The translations under genes and the position numbers were made by a program. From assembly GCA_028723425.1 (NCBI GenBank), contig JAQYEZ010000003.1, positions 45,154-109,153 of the forward strand: a DNA stretch of 64,000 nucleotides, written 5' to 3'. The notes under the pieces were generated by a model that saw nothing but the letters and a program-made list of their open reading frames with translations, made no database searches and was not told the DNA's origin. The DNA is from Peptoniphilaceae bacterium (lineage in GTDB: Bacteria > Bacillota > Clostridia > Tissierellales > Peptoniphilaceae). Shown piece by piece: positions 43,135 through 55,252 of this stretch. The number at the start of each line of letters is the position of its first letter. Positions within the stretch are counted from its first letter, which is position 1.

Positions 43135-43752
43135 ATGAAATTATATTATGCACCAGGAACATGCGCAGTAGCAGTATGGATAGCCCTAGATTGGCTAGGA
43201 TGTGATTATGAAGTTGAAAGAGTTGTATTGGGATCTGATGAATATAGAAAAATTAATCCAGCAGGGGCTGTTCCAGCTCTAGATACAGGAGATGGCAAAA
43301 TTAAAACACAGGCAGGTTCTATCTTGTCTTACCTAGTAGAAAAATATAAAGACCAAGATCTTGGACCAGATGATAGCCTTGAGGATAGATATTTATTTAA
43401 TGAGATAGTTTCATTTCTTTCTGCAGATTATCATCCCGCTTTTTGGCCTATGTTTAGCCCAGACGAATTTACGACTAGCAGCGATGAGAAAGACTATGAA
43501 AATATAAAAGAAGCTGCCTATAAAAATATTGATTCCCTTGCACAAAGCCTTGATAAAAGATTAGAGGGTAAAACTCATATCTACAAAAATAAAAAAACAG
43601 TTTTGGATGCCTATGCCTATATTTTGAGTAGATGGCTAAAAAATACACCAAAGTCATGGCAAGAATATCCAAACCTAAAGAAATTTATGGAAACAATGGA
43701 AAATGATTCAAATGTACAAAGAATAGTCCATGAATCAGTAAAAAAGAACTAG
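43135..43752 (+). CDS. Glutathione S-transferase-like protein (beta-class type)
   Basis: A 205-residue protein with an N-terminal thioredoxin fold (1-80) and C-terminal helical domain. Cys10 in YYAPGTCAVAVWIAL is where beta-class bacterial GSTs have their catalytic cysteine (PGACS). The VPALDTGDG and AGSILSYLVEKY segments form the usual glutathione site (cis-Pro and Ser). Such enzymes are unusual in clostridial-type Firmicutes, which mostly lack glutathione. The thiol substrate could be imported or different. Last gene of the four-gene cluster. Confidence 0.85.
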   Translation: MKLYYAPGTCAVAVWIALDWLGCDYEVERVVLGSDEYRKINPAGAVPALDTGDGKIKTQAGSILSYLVEKYKDQDLGPDDSLEDRYLFNEIVSFLSADYHPAFWPMFSPDEFTTSSDEKDYENIKEAAYKNIDSLAQSLDKRLEGKTHIYKNKKTVLDAYAYILSRWLKNTPKSWQEYPNLKKFMETMENDSNVQRIVHESVKKN

Positions 43753-43773
43753 GCACATTAAGGCAAATAAAGT

Positions 43774-43824
43774 AAAAAAAGCGGTCAAAAAAATCCTTAA
43801 ATGGCTCTTTTTGACCGCTTTTTT
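43774..43824. terminator. Bidirectional terminator between the GST-like gene and the CorC-type gene
   Basis: A perfect stem AAAAAAGCGGTCAAAAA / TTTTTGACCGCTTTTTT with a 17-base loop stops both convergent genes. Confidence 0.9.
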
Positions 43825-43827
43825 AAG

Positions 43828-45198
43828 TTACTTCAGATTTTTACTTTTTAAATCTTTTTCTTCAATTTTTGCTTTATTGTCTTCTTTTAGCTTTTTGATT
43901 CTAACTGTCTTTATTTTGGTATCTTCTATATAGATAATTCTAAGCTCATAGCCGTTATATTTTACTACATCTTTGCTAGCTTCTTTAGGGATATAGCCTA
44001 GTTGATTTATTATAAAACCTCCCAGGGTATCAAAGTTTTCATCTTCTTCGTCAATTTCTATAGGAATTTTTTCGTTTATATCCTTTATTCCTGTAGACGC
44101 TTTTACAGTATAGCTACCATTTGCATTTACCTTTATATCTGGCATATCCTTATCATAAAGGTCATCTATATCTCCCACTATTTCTTCTATCAAATCTTCC
44201 ATTGATACAATGCCAGAAAAGCCACCGTATTCATCTATAAGTATAGACATATGGATATGATCTTTTTGCATTTCTTGAAAAAGCTTGTCAGTTTCTATCT
44301 TATCTGGAACAAAGTGGGCAGGTCTTAGTATTCTTCTTATATTTACATTTTTAAGGCCCACTTTGCAGGCTTCTACCAAGTAATCTTTGGTGTAGATTAC
44401 TCCCAATATATTATCTATATCTCCATCATATACGGGAATTCTGGAGTGTCTGACCTTGATAAATTCGTCTAAATATTTTCTTTCTTCATCGGATATATCT
44501 ATCATGAATACTTCTGTTCTTGCAGTCATGACCTCTTCTGCCCAGACATCGTCAAAGCCCATTATGGAATGAATCATTTTTGATTCCAAGGGCCTTAGGA
44601 TACCTTGGTCTTCTCCAACTTGAACTATGGTTTTGATTTGCTCTGCTGTAACTTCTCTTTCTATTGTTTTTGCTTCTATGCCAAAAATATTCATAAAGAA
44701 GCTTGTAATCTCATTTACCATTTTTATGAGTGGTGAGTTTAGGGCCATGATAAATTTTATTAGGCCAATGCACTTTGATGATAGTTTGTATGGATTTCTA
44801 ACTCCTATTCTTTGTGGTATTTTGTTAGAAAAAATCATATTTACTATAACATAAAGCAAGATTACAAGAACCAAGATCAGAAATTTGCCAAAAGTTTCTT
44901 CTTTACTTGTTATTTCTTGCAAGTGGCTTCTTATAAACAATAGAAGTATTACGCCTGTTAAGATATCTAAGAATGAATTTGAAAAGGCATGGACCTGCAT
45001 AAGTTTTGCCTGATTTTGAGATATTTTTAATAATTCTCTTGCCTTCTCGTCATTGTATTCTTTGATTTTGTCACTTAATTTTTGGTGGTTTAAGGAAATA
45101 ACAGCCGTATAGATGGAAGTTAAAAATCCATTTAGACACATTAAAAATAATATTATTATAACTTTGATTATTATCGGGTAGACTCCGCCAGAATCCAT
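43828..45198 (-). CDS. CNNM/CorC-HlyC family membrane protein with CBS pair
   Basis: A 456-residue protein. An N-terminal DUF21 membrane domain with four hydrophobic segments (about 8-150) is followed by two CBS domains (about 215-335, with MTARTEVFMIDI and ILIDEYGGFSGIVSMEDLIEEIVGDIDD) and a C-terminal CorC_HlyC domain (about 355-435, TLGGFIINQLGYIP). Members move or sense Mg2+/Co2+; the hemolysin label is historical. A single gene ending at a strong terminator. Confidence 0.9.
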   Translation of the reverse strand: MDSGGVYPIIIKVIIILFLMCLNGFLTSIYTAVISLNHQKLSDKIKEYNDEKARELLKISQNQAKLMQVHAFSNSFLDILTGVILLLFIRSHLQEITSKEETFGKFLILVLVILLYVIVNMIFSNKIPQRIGVRNPYKLSSKCIGLIKFIMALNSPLIKMVNEITSFFMNIFGIEAKTIEREVTAEQIKTIVQVGEDQGILRPLESKMIHSIMGFDDVWAEEVMTARTEVFMIDISDEERKYLDEFIKVRHSRIPVYDGDIDNILGVIYTKDYLVEACKVGLKNVNIRRILRPAHFVPDKIETDKLFQEMQKDHIHMSILIDEYGGFSGIVSMEDLIEEIVGDIDDLYDKDMPDIKVNANGSYTVKASTGIKDINEKIPIEIDEEDENFDTLGGFIINQLGYIPKEASKDVVKYNGYELRIIYIEDTKIKTVRIKKLKEDNKAKIEEKDLKSKNLK

Positions 45199-45218
45199 AT
45201 AAACTCCTAAACTTATAC

Positions 45219-45246
45219 AAAAAGACGCATTTTAGGGCGCCTTTTT
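45219..45246 (-). terminator. Terminator after the V-ATPase operon
   Basis: AAAAAGACGC / GCGCCTTTTT (one wobble on the minus strand) with an 8-base loop lies 5 bases past the subunit D stop. The minus-strand T run is good. Confidence 0.8.
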
Positions 45247-45250
45247 GTCT

Positions 45251-45934
45251 TTAATTAATTTCTACTAGTTCTTTTTTTGCTTGTTCTTTTTGATCTTCAA
45301 CAGATATTAAATCTTTTACCTTCATGAGCCTTGCTATGGTTGATCTTTCGTTTTCTTCAAGTTTTGCCCTAATATATTTGATAGTTTCTTCCAAATCGGG
45401 AATAGTCCTATATTCTAGGGCATTTACTCTACGTCTGGTCCCTTCGATTTCATCAGCCATGAGCTGGCAAGTTTTTTCTATTTCAGCAAGTCTTAATAGC
45501 TTATCCATGACCTCGTTTAAGCCTTCTATAGCCGTATCGAGTCCTTGTGATGTTTGGGCGTAGCCATAAGGATAGATAGATTTTTCCTTATTTGCTCCCT
45601 TATCTACTTTAAATTCCATTTTTGGAATTCTAACACTCATTACGTTTTTTATTTCTATATCAAGACCTACTTTTTGTGTAGGAAGACTTACTGCTTCTTC
45701 GAGAAATTCTGGACTCATAAAGCTTGATGCAACAAGAAAGTCCTTGAAAGAATCAGACAATAAGCCTTCTACTTCTTCACGAAGAGCTTTATTCTCACGA
45801 ATCAAATCCAGAAATTGCCTCATTAGCTCATCTTGCTTGTCTTTTAGGAGCTTGTAACCTCTTTTTGATACAGACAATCTCTTTTTTAGGGTATTAAGAT
45901 TCATTCTTGTTGGTGTTACACTAAGCCTTGCCAC
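45251..45934 (-). CDS. ntpD: V-type ATPase subunit D (central stalk)
   Basis: A 227-residue coiled-coil protein forming the rotating axle with subunit F. The N-terminal SVTPTRMNLNTLKKRLSVSKRGYKLLKDKQDEL and C-terminal RRVNALEYRTIPDLEETIKYI helices are the family hallmarks. The start is GTG at 45934; its GGGAG overlaps the subunit B stop. Last gene of the ATPase operon. Confidence 0.96.
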   Translation of the reverse strand: MARLSVTPTRMNLNTLKKRLSVSKRGYKLLKDKQDELMRQFLDLIRENKALREEVEGLLSDSFKDFLVASSFMSPEFLEEAVSLPTQKVGLDIEIKNVMSVRIPKMEFKVDKGANKEKSIYPYGYAQTSQGLDTAIEGLNEVMDKLLRLAEIEKTCQLMADEIEGTRRRVNALEYRTIPDLEETIKYIRAKLEENERSTIARLMKVKDLISVEDQKEQAKKELVEIN

Positions 45935-45936
45935 AA

Positions 45937-47313
45937 CTAATTCTCCCTACCTAAATATTTATCGATAAGTTCATCATCGATTCTCTTTAGTTCTGACCTT
46001 GGAATTATTTTTAATAACTCCCAACCCAAGTCCAAAGTTTCTTCTATAGACCTATCTGTGTAATAACCTTGGTTGATGTATCTTTTTTCAAATTCATCAG
46101 CAAATTTTGCAAAGGCAAGGTCAGCTTCTGATAGAGCAGAATCTCCCAAGATTTTTTGTAATTCTCTAGCATCTACACCAGAGGCATAGGCTGCATAAAT
46201 TTGGTTCATGGTATTGGCATGATCTTCCCTAGTTTTACCCTTGCCTATACCCTTATCCTTTAATCTTGATAGGGAAGGTAGGATTGATACAGGTGGTTCT
46301 ATGCCGTTATTGTATTGTTCTCTCGAAAGAATGATTTGTCCCTCTGTAATATAACCAGTTAGGTCTGGAATAGGATGGGTAATATCATCTTCTGGCATGG
46401 TTAAAATTGGAATTTGTGTAATAGTTCCGGGTTTTCCTTTTAATTTTCCAGCTCTTTCATAAATAGTTGAAAGGTCTGTATATAGGTAGCCTGGGTAACC
46501 ACGTCTGCCTGGAACTTCTTTTCTAGCTGCAGAAACTTCACGCAAAGCCTCTGCATAGTTGGTCATATCTGTCATTATTACTAGAACTTGCATATCTTTT
46601 TCAAAGGCCAGATATTCTGCTGCTGTAAGTGCCATCTTTGGGGTTGCAAGTCTTTCAATAGCAGGATCATCTGCCAAGTTCATAAACATTACAGACCTGT
46701 CTATAGCGCCTGTTTTTTCAAAGTCTTGAAGGAAAAATTGTGCTTCTTCGAAAGTGATTCCTATAGCGGCAAATACTACGGCAAAGCCTTGGTCCTTGCT
46801 CAATACTTTTGCTTGTCTTGCTATTTGAGCTGCAAGGTTGTTGTGAGGAAGACCAGAGCCTGAGAAGATTGGAAGTTTTTGTCCCCTAACTAAGGTGTTA
46901 AGGCCATCTATAGTTGAAATTCCTGTTTGGATAAATTCTGATGGATAATCACGACTTACAGGGTTAATAGCTGTTCCATTTACATCTCTTTTTTCTTCAG
47001 GAATAATGTCTGGACCCCCATCTATAGGAACACCAAGACCGTTAAAAGAACGACCAATCATATCTTCTGAAACCCCAAGTTCCAATGGTCTACCCAAAAA
47101 TCTTACTGAAGTTGCCTTTAGGTTAATACCTGTAGAACCTTCGAAGATTTGAACCATAGCATTGTCCTTGTCAATTTCTATGACTTTTCCTCTTCTTCTT
47201 TCTCCAGTTTGAAGCTCTATATCTACTAGCTCTTCGTTTGAAACCCCTTCAACACCTTCAACAAGCATTAAGGGACCCACAACTTCTGTAACAGTTTTAT
47301 ATTCTTTTAACAT
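45937..47313 (-). CDS. ntpB: V-type ATPase subunit B
   Basis: Non-catalytic nucleotide-site subunit of the A3B3 head (458 residues). It has the family pattern [20 protein letters not shown] in place of a Walker A motif, and [16 protein letters not shown] and [21 protein letters not shown] follow. It overlaps the subunit A stop by one base. Confidence 0.97.
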   Translation of the reverse strand: MLKEYKTVTEVVGPLMLVEGVEGVSNEELVDIELQTGERRRGKVIEIDKDNAMVQIFEGSTGINLKATSVRFLGRPLELGVSEDMIGRSFNGLGVPIDGGPDIIPEEKRDVNGTAINPVSRDYPSEFIQTGISTIDGLNTLVRGQKLPIFSGSGLPHNNLAAQIARQAKVLSKDQGFAVVFAAIGITFEEAQFFLQDFEKTGAIDRSVMFMNLADDPAIERLATPKMALTAAEYLAFEKDMQVLVIMTDMTNYAEALREVSAARKEVPGRRGYPGYLYTDLSTIYERAGKLKGKPGTITQIPILTMPEDDITHPIPDLTGYITEGQIILSREQYNNGIEPPVSILPSLSRLKDKGIGKGKTREDHANTMNQIYAAYASGVDARELQKILGDSALSEADLAFAKFADEFEKRYINQGYYTDRSIEETLDLGWELLKIIPRSELKRIDDELIDKYLGREN

Positions 47314-49076
47314 TAATTGGCCCCTTTCTCTATATGATCAAGTTCTTTAACTATTTGATCTTTGATATTTTCAAATTCACCCAAGTTTTCTTCAGAAACA
47401 AGTTTTGCTCTGGTAATTCTTTCTTTTACTTCTAGATTTTCTATTTTATTAAGATCAAGCCCTTTTTGCATAGCTTCTAAAGATTTGTCATAGAAGAAAA
47501 GTATAAGATCAAGCATCTTATCTTGTTTTTCAAGTGAGCAGTAGGTATCAACCTCGTGGAAGGCGTTTTGTTGTAAAAAGTCTTCTCTTAATGATTTGGT
47601 TATATCAAGCTTTAATTTATCATCATCTGATAGGGCATCCCTACCTACAAGTCTTACTACTTCAAGTAGTGATGATTCTTGTTGCAAGAGACTCATAGCT
47701 CTTTTTCTGTTGGTTGAGAAACCTTCATTTACTTCTTTGTCAATGTAAGCATCCATCTTTTCTTGATAAAGCGAATAAGATTTTAACCAGTTTATAGCAG
47801 GGAAGTGTCTTTGGTAGGAAAGATCATAATCAAGTCCCCAGAATACCTTAACTATTCTAAGAGTTGCTTGGGTAACAGGCTCTGAAAGGTCTCCACCTGG
47901 AGGTGATACGGCCCCTATTACAGAAAGTGAACCTTGATCTTCTCTATTTTCTCCCAAAACTTCTACCCTACCACTTCTTTCATAGAAGTCAGCAATTCTT
48001 GAAGCTAAATAAGCAGGGAAACCTTCATCTCCTGGCATTTCTTCCAAACGACCACTCATCTCACGAAGAGCCTCTGCCCATCTTGATGTAGAATCAGCCA
48101 TCATGGCTACGGCATAGCCCATATCTCTGAAATATTCTGCCATGGTTATACCAGTATAGATTGAAGCTTCTCTTGCTGCTACTGGCATATTTGATGTATT
48201 TGCTATAAGTACTGTTCTTTTCATGATAGATTCGCCAGTTTTTGGATCTATTAGTTCTGGAAACTCATTAAGTACATCAGTCATCTCATTTCCACGTTCG
48301 CCACAACCTACATAAATAACTATATCTGCATCGGCAAATTTTGCTATTTGGTGTTGAACTACAGTTTTTCCTGAACCAAATGGTCCTGGTATAGCTGCTG
48401 TACCTCCCTTGGCTACAGGGAAGAAAGTATCTATTACCCTTTGACCTGTAATTAGTGGAGTGTTAGGATCGAGTTTTTTCTTGTAAGGACGAGGTTTTCT
48501 TACTGGCCAATTTTGAATCATATTTATAGATTTCTCACCATCTTTTGTTTCTATAAGACAGACTTGAGAGTCTACTGTAAATTCTCCATCGGAAATCTCT
48601 TTTACCTTTCCTTCTATGCCGTAAGGCACCATGATTTTGTGAGTAATTACTGATGTTTCTTCAACTTCACCAATTATATCCCCACCTGTAAGATAAGCTC
48701 CTTGTTTTGCTATAGCCTTAAATTCCCATTTCTTTTCTCTATCTAGAGGTTTTGAAGTCACACCTCTTTTTAGAAATTCACCAGCCATTTCTTCTAATTT
48801 TTCTAATGGTCTTTGAATACCATCATACATTTTTTCCAACATACCAGGTCCAAGTTCTACAGAAAGAGGACGACCAGTAGAGACTACAACATCTCCAGGT
48901 CCTATACCTGTTGTTTCTTCATATACTTGGATAGAAGCAACATCTCCTCTCATTTCTATGATTTCCCCGATAAGTTTATCATCAGATACCTCGACCACAT
49001 CATATATATTGGCATCTGAAAGACCTTTTGCCTCTATAAGTGGTCCTGATACTTTTGTTATTTCTCCTTTGTTCAA
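47313..49076 (-). CDS. ntpA: V-type ATPase subunit A (catalytic)
   Basis: Catalytic ATP-hydrolysing or ATP-forming subunit, 587 residues. Walker A GPFGSGKT is at 231-238. The non-homologous insertion typical of V/A-type A subunits (about 110-190) is present, and [25 protein letters not shown] follows. The start is read as TTG at 49076, with AAGGAG ahead. It lies next to ntpB and the subunit F gene in the normal order. Confidence 0.97.
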   Translation of the reverse strand: MNKGEITKVSGPLIEAKGLSDANIYDVVEVSDDKLIGEIIEMRGDVASIQVYEETTGIGPGDVVVSTGRPLSVELGPGMLEKMYDGIQRPLEKLEEMAGEFLKRGVTSKPLDREKKWEFKAIAKQGAYLTGGDIIGEVEETSVITHKIMVPYGIEGKVKEISDGEFTVDSQVCLIETKDGEKSINMIQNWPVRKPRPYKKKLDPNTPLITGQRVIDTFFPVAKGGTAAIPGPFGSGKTVVQHQIAKFADADIVIYVGCGERGNEMTDVLNEFPELIDPKTGESIMKRTVLIANTSNMPVAAREASIYTGITMAEYFRDMGYAVAMMADSTSRWAEALREMSGRLEEMPGDEGFPAYLASRIADFYERSGRVEVLGENREDQGSLSVIGAVSPPGGDLSEPVTQATLRIVKVFWGLDYDLSYQRHFPAINWLKSYSLYQEKMDAYIDKEVNEGFSTNRKRAMSLLQQESSLLEVVRLVGRDALSDDDKLKLDITKSLREDFLQQNAFHEVDTYCSLEKQDKMLDLILFFYDKSLEAMQKGLDLNKIENLEVKERITRAKLVSEENLGEFENIKDQIVKELDHIEKGAN

Positions 49077-49089
49077 ATTAGGGCTCCTT

Positions 49090-49410
49090 CTAGTTCAAAA
49101 TGTTAGCTCCAACAGCTTTTTCCACACTCTTATTTATATCTGCCATGCCAATACCAAGGCTACCCTTGTTGGATGGGATGAGGATAATAGCTGGAGTCAT
49201 TTTTTCTCTATATTTATCAATAGTTGTTTGGATTTTTTGTGCAAAATCTTCAGTAATAAAGATAATTCCTGTATCTTCTTTAGCAAGTTTATCTACAAGT
49301 TTCTTTGCATCTTCTCCATCAACTGCGGTATTTACATCAACTCCTAGTGCTTTAAAACATAGCACAGAGTCTTTATCGCCTATTACTGCTACTTTATACA
49401 TAAGATTCAC
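49090..49410 (-). CDS. V-type ATPase subunit F
   Basis: A 106-residue Rossmann-like subunit of the central stalk (NtpG in Enterococcus hirae naming). [22 protein letters not shown] and [12 protein letters not shown] are family signatures. The start is GTG at 49410 or the ATG three codons later. It overlaps subunit C by 17 bases. Confidence 0.93.
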   Translation of the reverse strand: MNLMYKVAVIGDKDSVLCFKALGVDVNTAVDGEDAKKLVDKLAKEDTGIIFITEDFAQKIQTTIDKYREKMTPAIILIPSNKGSLGIGMADINKSVEKAVGANILN

Positions 49411-50398
49411 GCAACCTTTCCTTGATAAAGTCTCTTGATAAAGAGTTTAGTTTTGAAGTTAATATTATTCTCAAATTTTTTATTTCTGTTTCTTTGGCAA
49501 CTATATAGGCAAAGATTACTTCTGGACCATAAGTTATGGTCTTTGCTTTTTTTATAGTATCCATTTGATGATCATCTATAGCTTTTTCCAAATCAAGCAT
49601 GGCAGCTTTGGGATTGTTTCTTTCAAAAGCCCTAGCTATATACTTACTTATAGCATAGGATGTAAAACTTTCTTTGTATTTTGACAAATCTTCATTTAAG
49701 ATGCCATCAAATTCTTTTAAAGCTATATTGCCCCCTGCAATCAAGGCTTGGTCAAGAGTTTCCTTTGAGGCCTCTTGCCTATTGGCCCTAAAGAGAGTTT
49801 TTATATTGATTAAATCAATTTTTTCCTTGGTAAACTTTTCTAAAAAGTCCCAATCATCTTCCTTTGCTATAGCAAGGAGTCTATTAAAATAGTCCTTGTC
49901 CAAAGAAACATCTATTATTTGAGGGTCTTTTGTTTTTTGGTATAAATCTAGGGCTTTTTGTGCAAAATTAAAGTAAATATTATCGGAAATTCTCTTTTTA
50001 TTATCATCCTTTAAGTATTTTTTTAATTCTACTGTGTCTAAGCCACCCAAATCTATATAAGCATGAGATAAGTCCTCATCTAAAATCACTTCTTTTACAA
50101 TAACTTTTATGTTATGAAAGATATATTGTTCTTTCAAATATTGAATTAAATAGTGGTCTGGACTAAGCTTTTCCATAAGATCATAGACTCTTTTTAATTC
50201 TTTTGAAAGCATATACTCATAGTCCTCATCTCTTCCCATTTTTTGGATACTTTCGTTATAGATTGTATCTGAAAGAGATGAAAGTGTTTGGTGAAGTGAT
50301 TCTTGATCCATTAGTCTTTCCAATTGAGTCTTGGTAAGTAAATTCTTCTCATAGACTCTGGTACTTGCGGATGCTTGGATAAATTTTTCTCTATCCAC
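49394..50398 (-). CDS. ntpC: V-type ATPase subunit C (stalk/rotor adaptor)
   Basis: A 334-residue, almost fully helical protein that docks the central stalk onto the membrane ring. It matches the V-ATPase AC39/C family in length and in segments such as [18 protein letters not shown] and [19 protein letters not shown]. The start is GTG 50398 after TGAGGTG. Position between E and F is canonical. Confidence 0.9.
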   Translation of the reverse strand: MDREKFIQASASTRVYEKNLLTKTQLERLMDQESLHQTLSSLSDTIYNESIQKMGRDEDYEYMLSKELKRVYDLMEKLSPDHYLIQYLKEQYIFHNIKVIVKEVILDEDLSHAYIDLGGLDTVELKKYLKDDNKKRISDNIYFNFAQKALDLYQKTKDPQIIDVSLDKDYFNRLLAIAKEDDWDFLEKFTKEKIDLINIKTLFRANRQEASKETLDQALIAGGNIALKEFDGILNEDLSKYKESFTSYAISKYIARAFERNNPKAAMLDLEKAIDDHQMDTIKKAKTITYGPEVIFAYIVAKETEIKNLRIILTSKLNSLSRDFIKERLRESYV

Positions 50399-50407
50399 TT
50401 AATCACC

Positions 50408-50959
50408 TCACTTAAAAATTTCTTCTATAATTTGTCTTTCAAATTCATCTTTCTTGTAATCAATTAGGGATGAAAATCTATTATCATATTCAATCTTTCC
50501 AGATTTTACTACAAAGCCTTCTTCTACACTTTCGCTAGAAATCTTATAGCCTTTAAGTTCATCAGCCTTAAAAAGCTCTTTTTTTCCTTCTTGTAGTAAG
50601 ATTTGACCATCCTTGGCCTTGATATTTTCTAAAGATTTTAGGACGTATTTTTTGTAATCTTTATCACTAATAGTTTTTAATTTTTCTTTTAATTTTTCCA
50701 AAATTGCTTTAACCACATCATTTTGAGCCGTAATTTTTATATCTCTAGCTTGTCTATTAGCTGTGATTTCTGAGTTTTTTATATAGAGATCTGCCTGATT
50801 TTCTGCAGCTAAAATAATGGCTTGGGCCTTTTTTTCTGCCTCTTTTTTTCTATCTTCTATAAGCTCTTGGCCTTCTTTTTTTGCTTTTGATAGTATATCC
50901 TGAGCTTCATTTTCCGCATCTTCTTTAATACTATCAAGTATTAAATCAATATTATTCAT
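50408..50959 (-). CDS. ntpE: V-type ATPase subunit E (peripheral stalk)
   Basis: About 183 residues with a long N-terminal coiled coil rich in Glu/Lys/Ala (about 5-85, with EDAENEAQDILSKAKKEGQEL) and a small globular C-terminal domain, as expected for subunit E. I choose the ATG at 50959 because AGGTG is 5 bases ahead of it; a GTG at 50965 adds two residues. Pairs with the 107-residue stalk subunit encoded first in the operon. Confidence 0.92.
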   Translation of the reverse strand: MNNIDLILDSIKEDAENEAQDILSKAKKEGQELIEDRKKEAEKKAQAIILAAENQADLYIKNSEITANRQARDIKITAQNDVVKAILEKLKEKLKTISDKDYKKYVLKSLENIKAKDGQILLQEGKKELFKADELKGYKISSESVEEGFVVKSGKIEYDNRFSSLIDYKKDEFERQIIEEIFK

Positions 50960-50971
50960 AGTCACACCTAA

Positions 50972-53382
<2,411 letters not shown>

Positions 53383-53396
<14 letters not shown>

Positions 53397-53706
53397 TTTC
53401 AACAATCCTTTCTATCAAACTGTCAATTATTTGGTTGATTTTTGACTCTTCTTGTTTTTTTATAAGAAGTGCCGCCTCTTCAGCCTTTGAAATAATTGGT
53501 TCTTTGTTTGCACTAGCTGAGTTTTTTGCATCTTCCATGATTTTATTAGCCTTGGATTTTGCATCCTCAATAATAGTTCTATAACTATCTTCTGCTGTGG
53601 CCTTACTGTCTTTTATAATTCCATCAGCTTCTTTTTTTGCAACCTCAACTAAAGAATCTGCATCAATTTCAGCCGATTTTACTAAATTTAAAACATCTTC
53701 AGCCAT
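53383..53706 (-). CDS. V-type ATPase peripheral stalk subunit (G/H type)
   Basis: A 107-residue, single long helix rich in Ala, Lys, Glu and Asp (for example VEVAKKEADGIIKDSKATAEDSY), matching the peripheral-stalk partner of subunit E (NtpF in E. hirae naming). It is first in the operon, with AGGAGGTG ahead of the ATG. It overlaps the subunit I gene, so translation is coupled. Confidence 0.85.
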
Positions 53707-53755
53707 ATTTCACCTCCTATTTCCAATCTTATTTATTAATAAATAAAATCTGTGA

Positions 53756-53761
53756 TATAAT
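53756..53761 (+). promoter_or_regulatory. Extended -10 element upstream of the lipoprotein gene (candidate)
   Basis: TGATATAAT gives an extended -10 (TGnTATAAT) on the plus strand, about 120 bases before the lipoprotein ATG. Confidence 0.45.
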
Positions 53762-53881
53762 CTATTGTACCGTATTTAACCAATAATTTATAGTCAAAAT
53801 ATGAATATTTGGTATTGTTTTCATATTTTTTTACTTATATTTTAACGAATTATAAATTTATAAGAATTTTAGGAGATTTTT

Positions 53882-55156
53882 ATGAAAAAGTTTTTAATAG
53901 TTATATTAGCATGTATACTTACTTCTTGTTCATTTACAGATAATAATAAGGAGAGTATTGAAAAAGGCGGACAATTACCAGATAAAAATTCAGAAGATTT
54001 ATCATCTAGCCCTGTGCCGTCGAGCGAGGAAAAGTTTTCCCTAAATGATTCAAAAAATATAAAATATTCCTACCCTTTGGATGAATCTTCAAACTTTAAA
54101 AAAGACAAGGGCCTTTCTGTAAACAGGATGCTCTTTACCTATCCAGCTGAAATTATGGCTAAAGAAGGAGATCCTTATTCTATTGACGATTTGAAAAATT
54201 TGGACTATAGCAAAGATATATTTTATCAATATTTAAACTTTAGAATACCTACTAGGGCCCAAGTATTTTCAAAAGATAAAAATCTTTATGCTATTGATTT
54301 TCCAAAATCCAAGGATTACGGCATAAGAATTTATTTTAAGAAAGCCCTCGATAAAAATGACTTTAAATCATCAAAAACTGATGATTTACTCTTTATGACT
54401 GCTAATAACTACATGACTAAGATAGAAAATTCAACCGACCAAAAAATCATCCAAAAACCTTATGAAATTTTTAATAGTCAGATGAACGCTTATTATTTCA
54501 TAAGTCAAGATGACTTGTTTAACCATACTTATCTTTTTGTATCAAGCCCTTACAATATAGTAGTTTTTGATATAGAAGAAGTTAGAGATAAGTCTGATGT
54601 CTCCAAATATATAATGGCAGATCTTCTTTCTACCATGTACATAGAAACAGAAGATCCAATAAATGTTAAGAAAAATTTCGATTCCTTCACCAAGGATATA
54701 GATCTTTTTGCAACTGATAAAATAGATTTTGATAATTTTTCCCTAAGCCTACCAAAAAATATGAAAAATTTTCAAGATGACGATGACTTTAAGGCCTTTG
54801 CCAATGAGAAAAACGGCGATGTACTTTCCTATGTCTTGATAATAAAAAGTCCTAAGACAGATAAAAATGGTAAAGACCTTGATCTTGACCAAATTTTTAA
54901 CCAAACCTCAGGCTCTGCCTTTCCACCAGCCTATATAGTAAGCATGGACCAGGTCAAAGACCAAATAATAAAAGATAACAAAGCCCTCTCCTCTGAAATT
55001 AGAATTTATATGGATAATTCTACATCAGAAGGAGTAAAAACTGTTATCCAAACAAAAAATGACTTTATTACTCTTATACTTACAGGGCCTTTGGCAAACT
55101 CTAACCAAACAAAACTTTTAAATAAAAATATTTTAAATACTTTAACTTTTAAATAA
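53882..55156 (+). CDS. Uncharacterised lipoprotein
   Basis: A 424-residue protein with a lipoprotein signal peptide (MKKFLIVILACILTSC, Cys16), then a Ser/Asp/Lys-rich linker (17-60). The remaining part looks like a soluble alpha/beta domain with many aromatic residues; a segment at about 275-425 (from FDNFSLSLPKNMKNFQ) resembles a second half of similar size. I recognise no family. Expressed opposite to the V-ATPase operon and closed by a strong terminator. Confidence 0.7.
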   Translation: MKKFLIVILACILTSCSFTDNNKESIEKGGQLPDKNSEDLSSSPVPSSEEKFSLNDSKNIKYSYPLDESSNFKKDKGLSVNRMLFTYPAEIMAKEGDPYSIDDLKNLDYSKDIFYQYLNFRIPTRAQVFSKDKNLYAIDFPKSKDYGIRIYFKKALDKNDFKSSKTDDLLFMTANNYMTKIENSTDQKIIQKPYEIFNSQMNAYYFISQDDLFNHTYLFVSSPYNIVVFDIEEVRDKSDVSKYIMADLLSTMYIETEDPINVKKNFDSFTKDIDLFATDKIDFDNFSLSLPKNMKNFQDDDDFKAFANEKNGDVLSYVLIIKSPKTDKNGKDLDLDQIFNQTSGSAFPPAYIVSMDQVKDQIIKDNKALSSEIRIYMDNSTSEGVKTVIQTKNDFITLILTGPLANSNQTKLLNKNILNTLTFK

Positions 55157-55175
55157 AAATTGTATAAATTTATAG

Positions 55176-55207
55176 AAAAAAAGGGCTAGTTTAAATGCCC
55201 TTTTTTT
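55176..55207. terminator. Bidirectional terminator after the lipoprotein gene
   Basis: Perfect stem AAAAAAAGGGC / GCCCTTTTTTT with a 10-base loop. It stops the lipoprotein gene and probably the converging nrd operon. Confidence 0.85.
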
Positions 55208-55252
55208 CTATATATTAGTATTTTATTATTTCTAGGCTAAGACTTAAATTTT

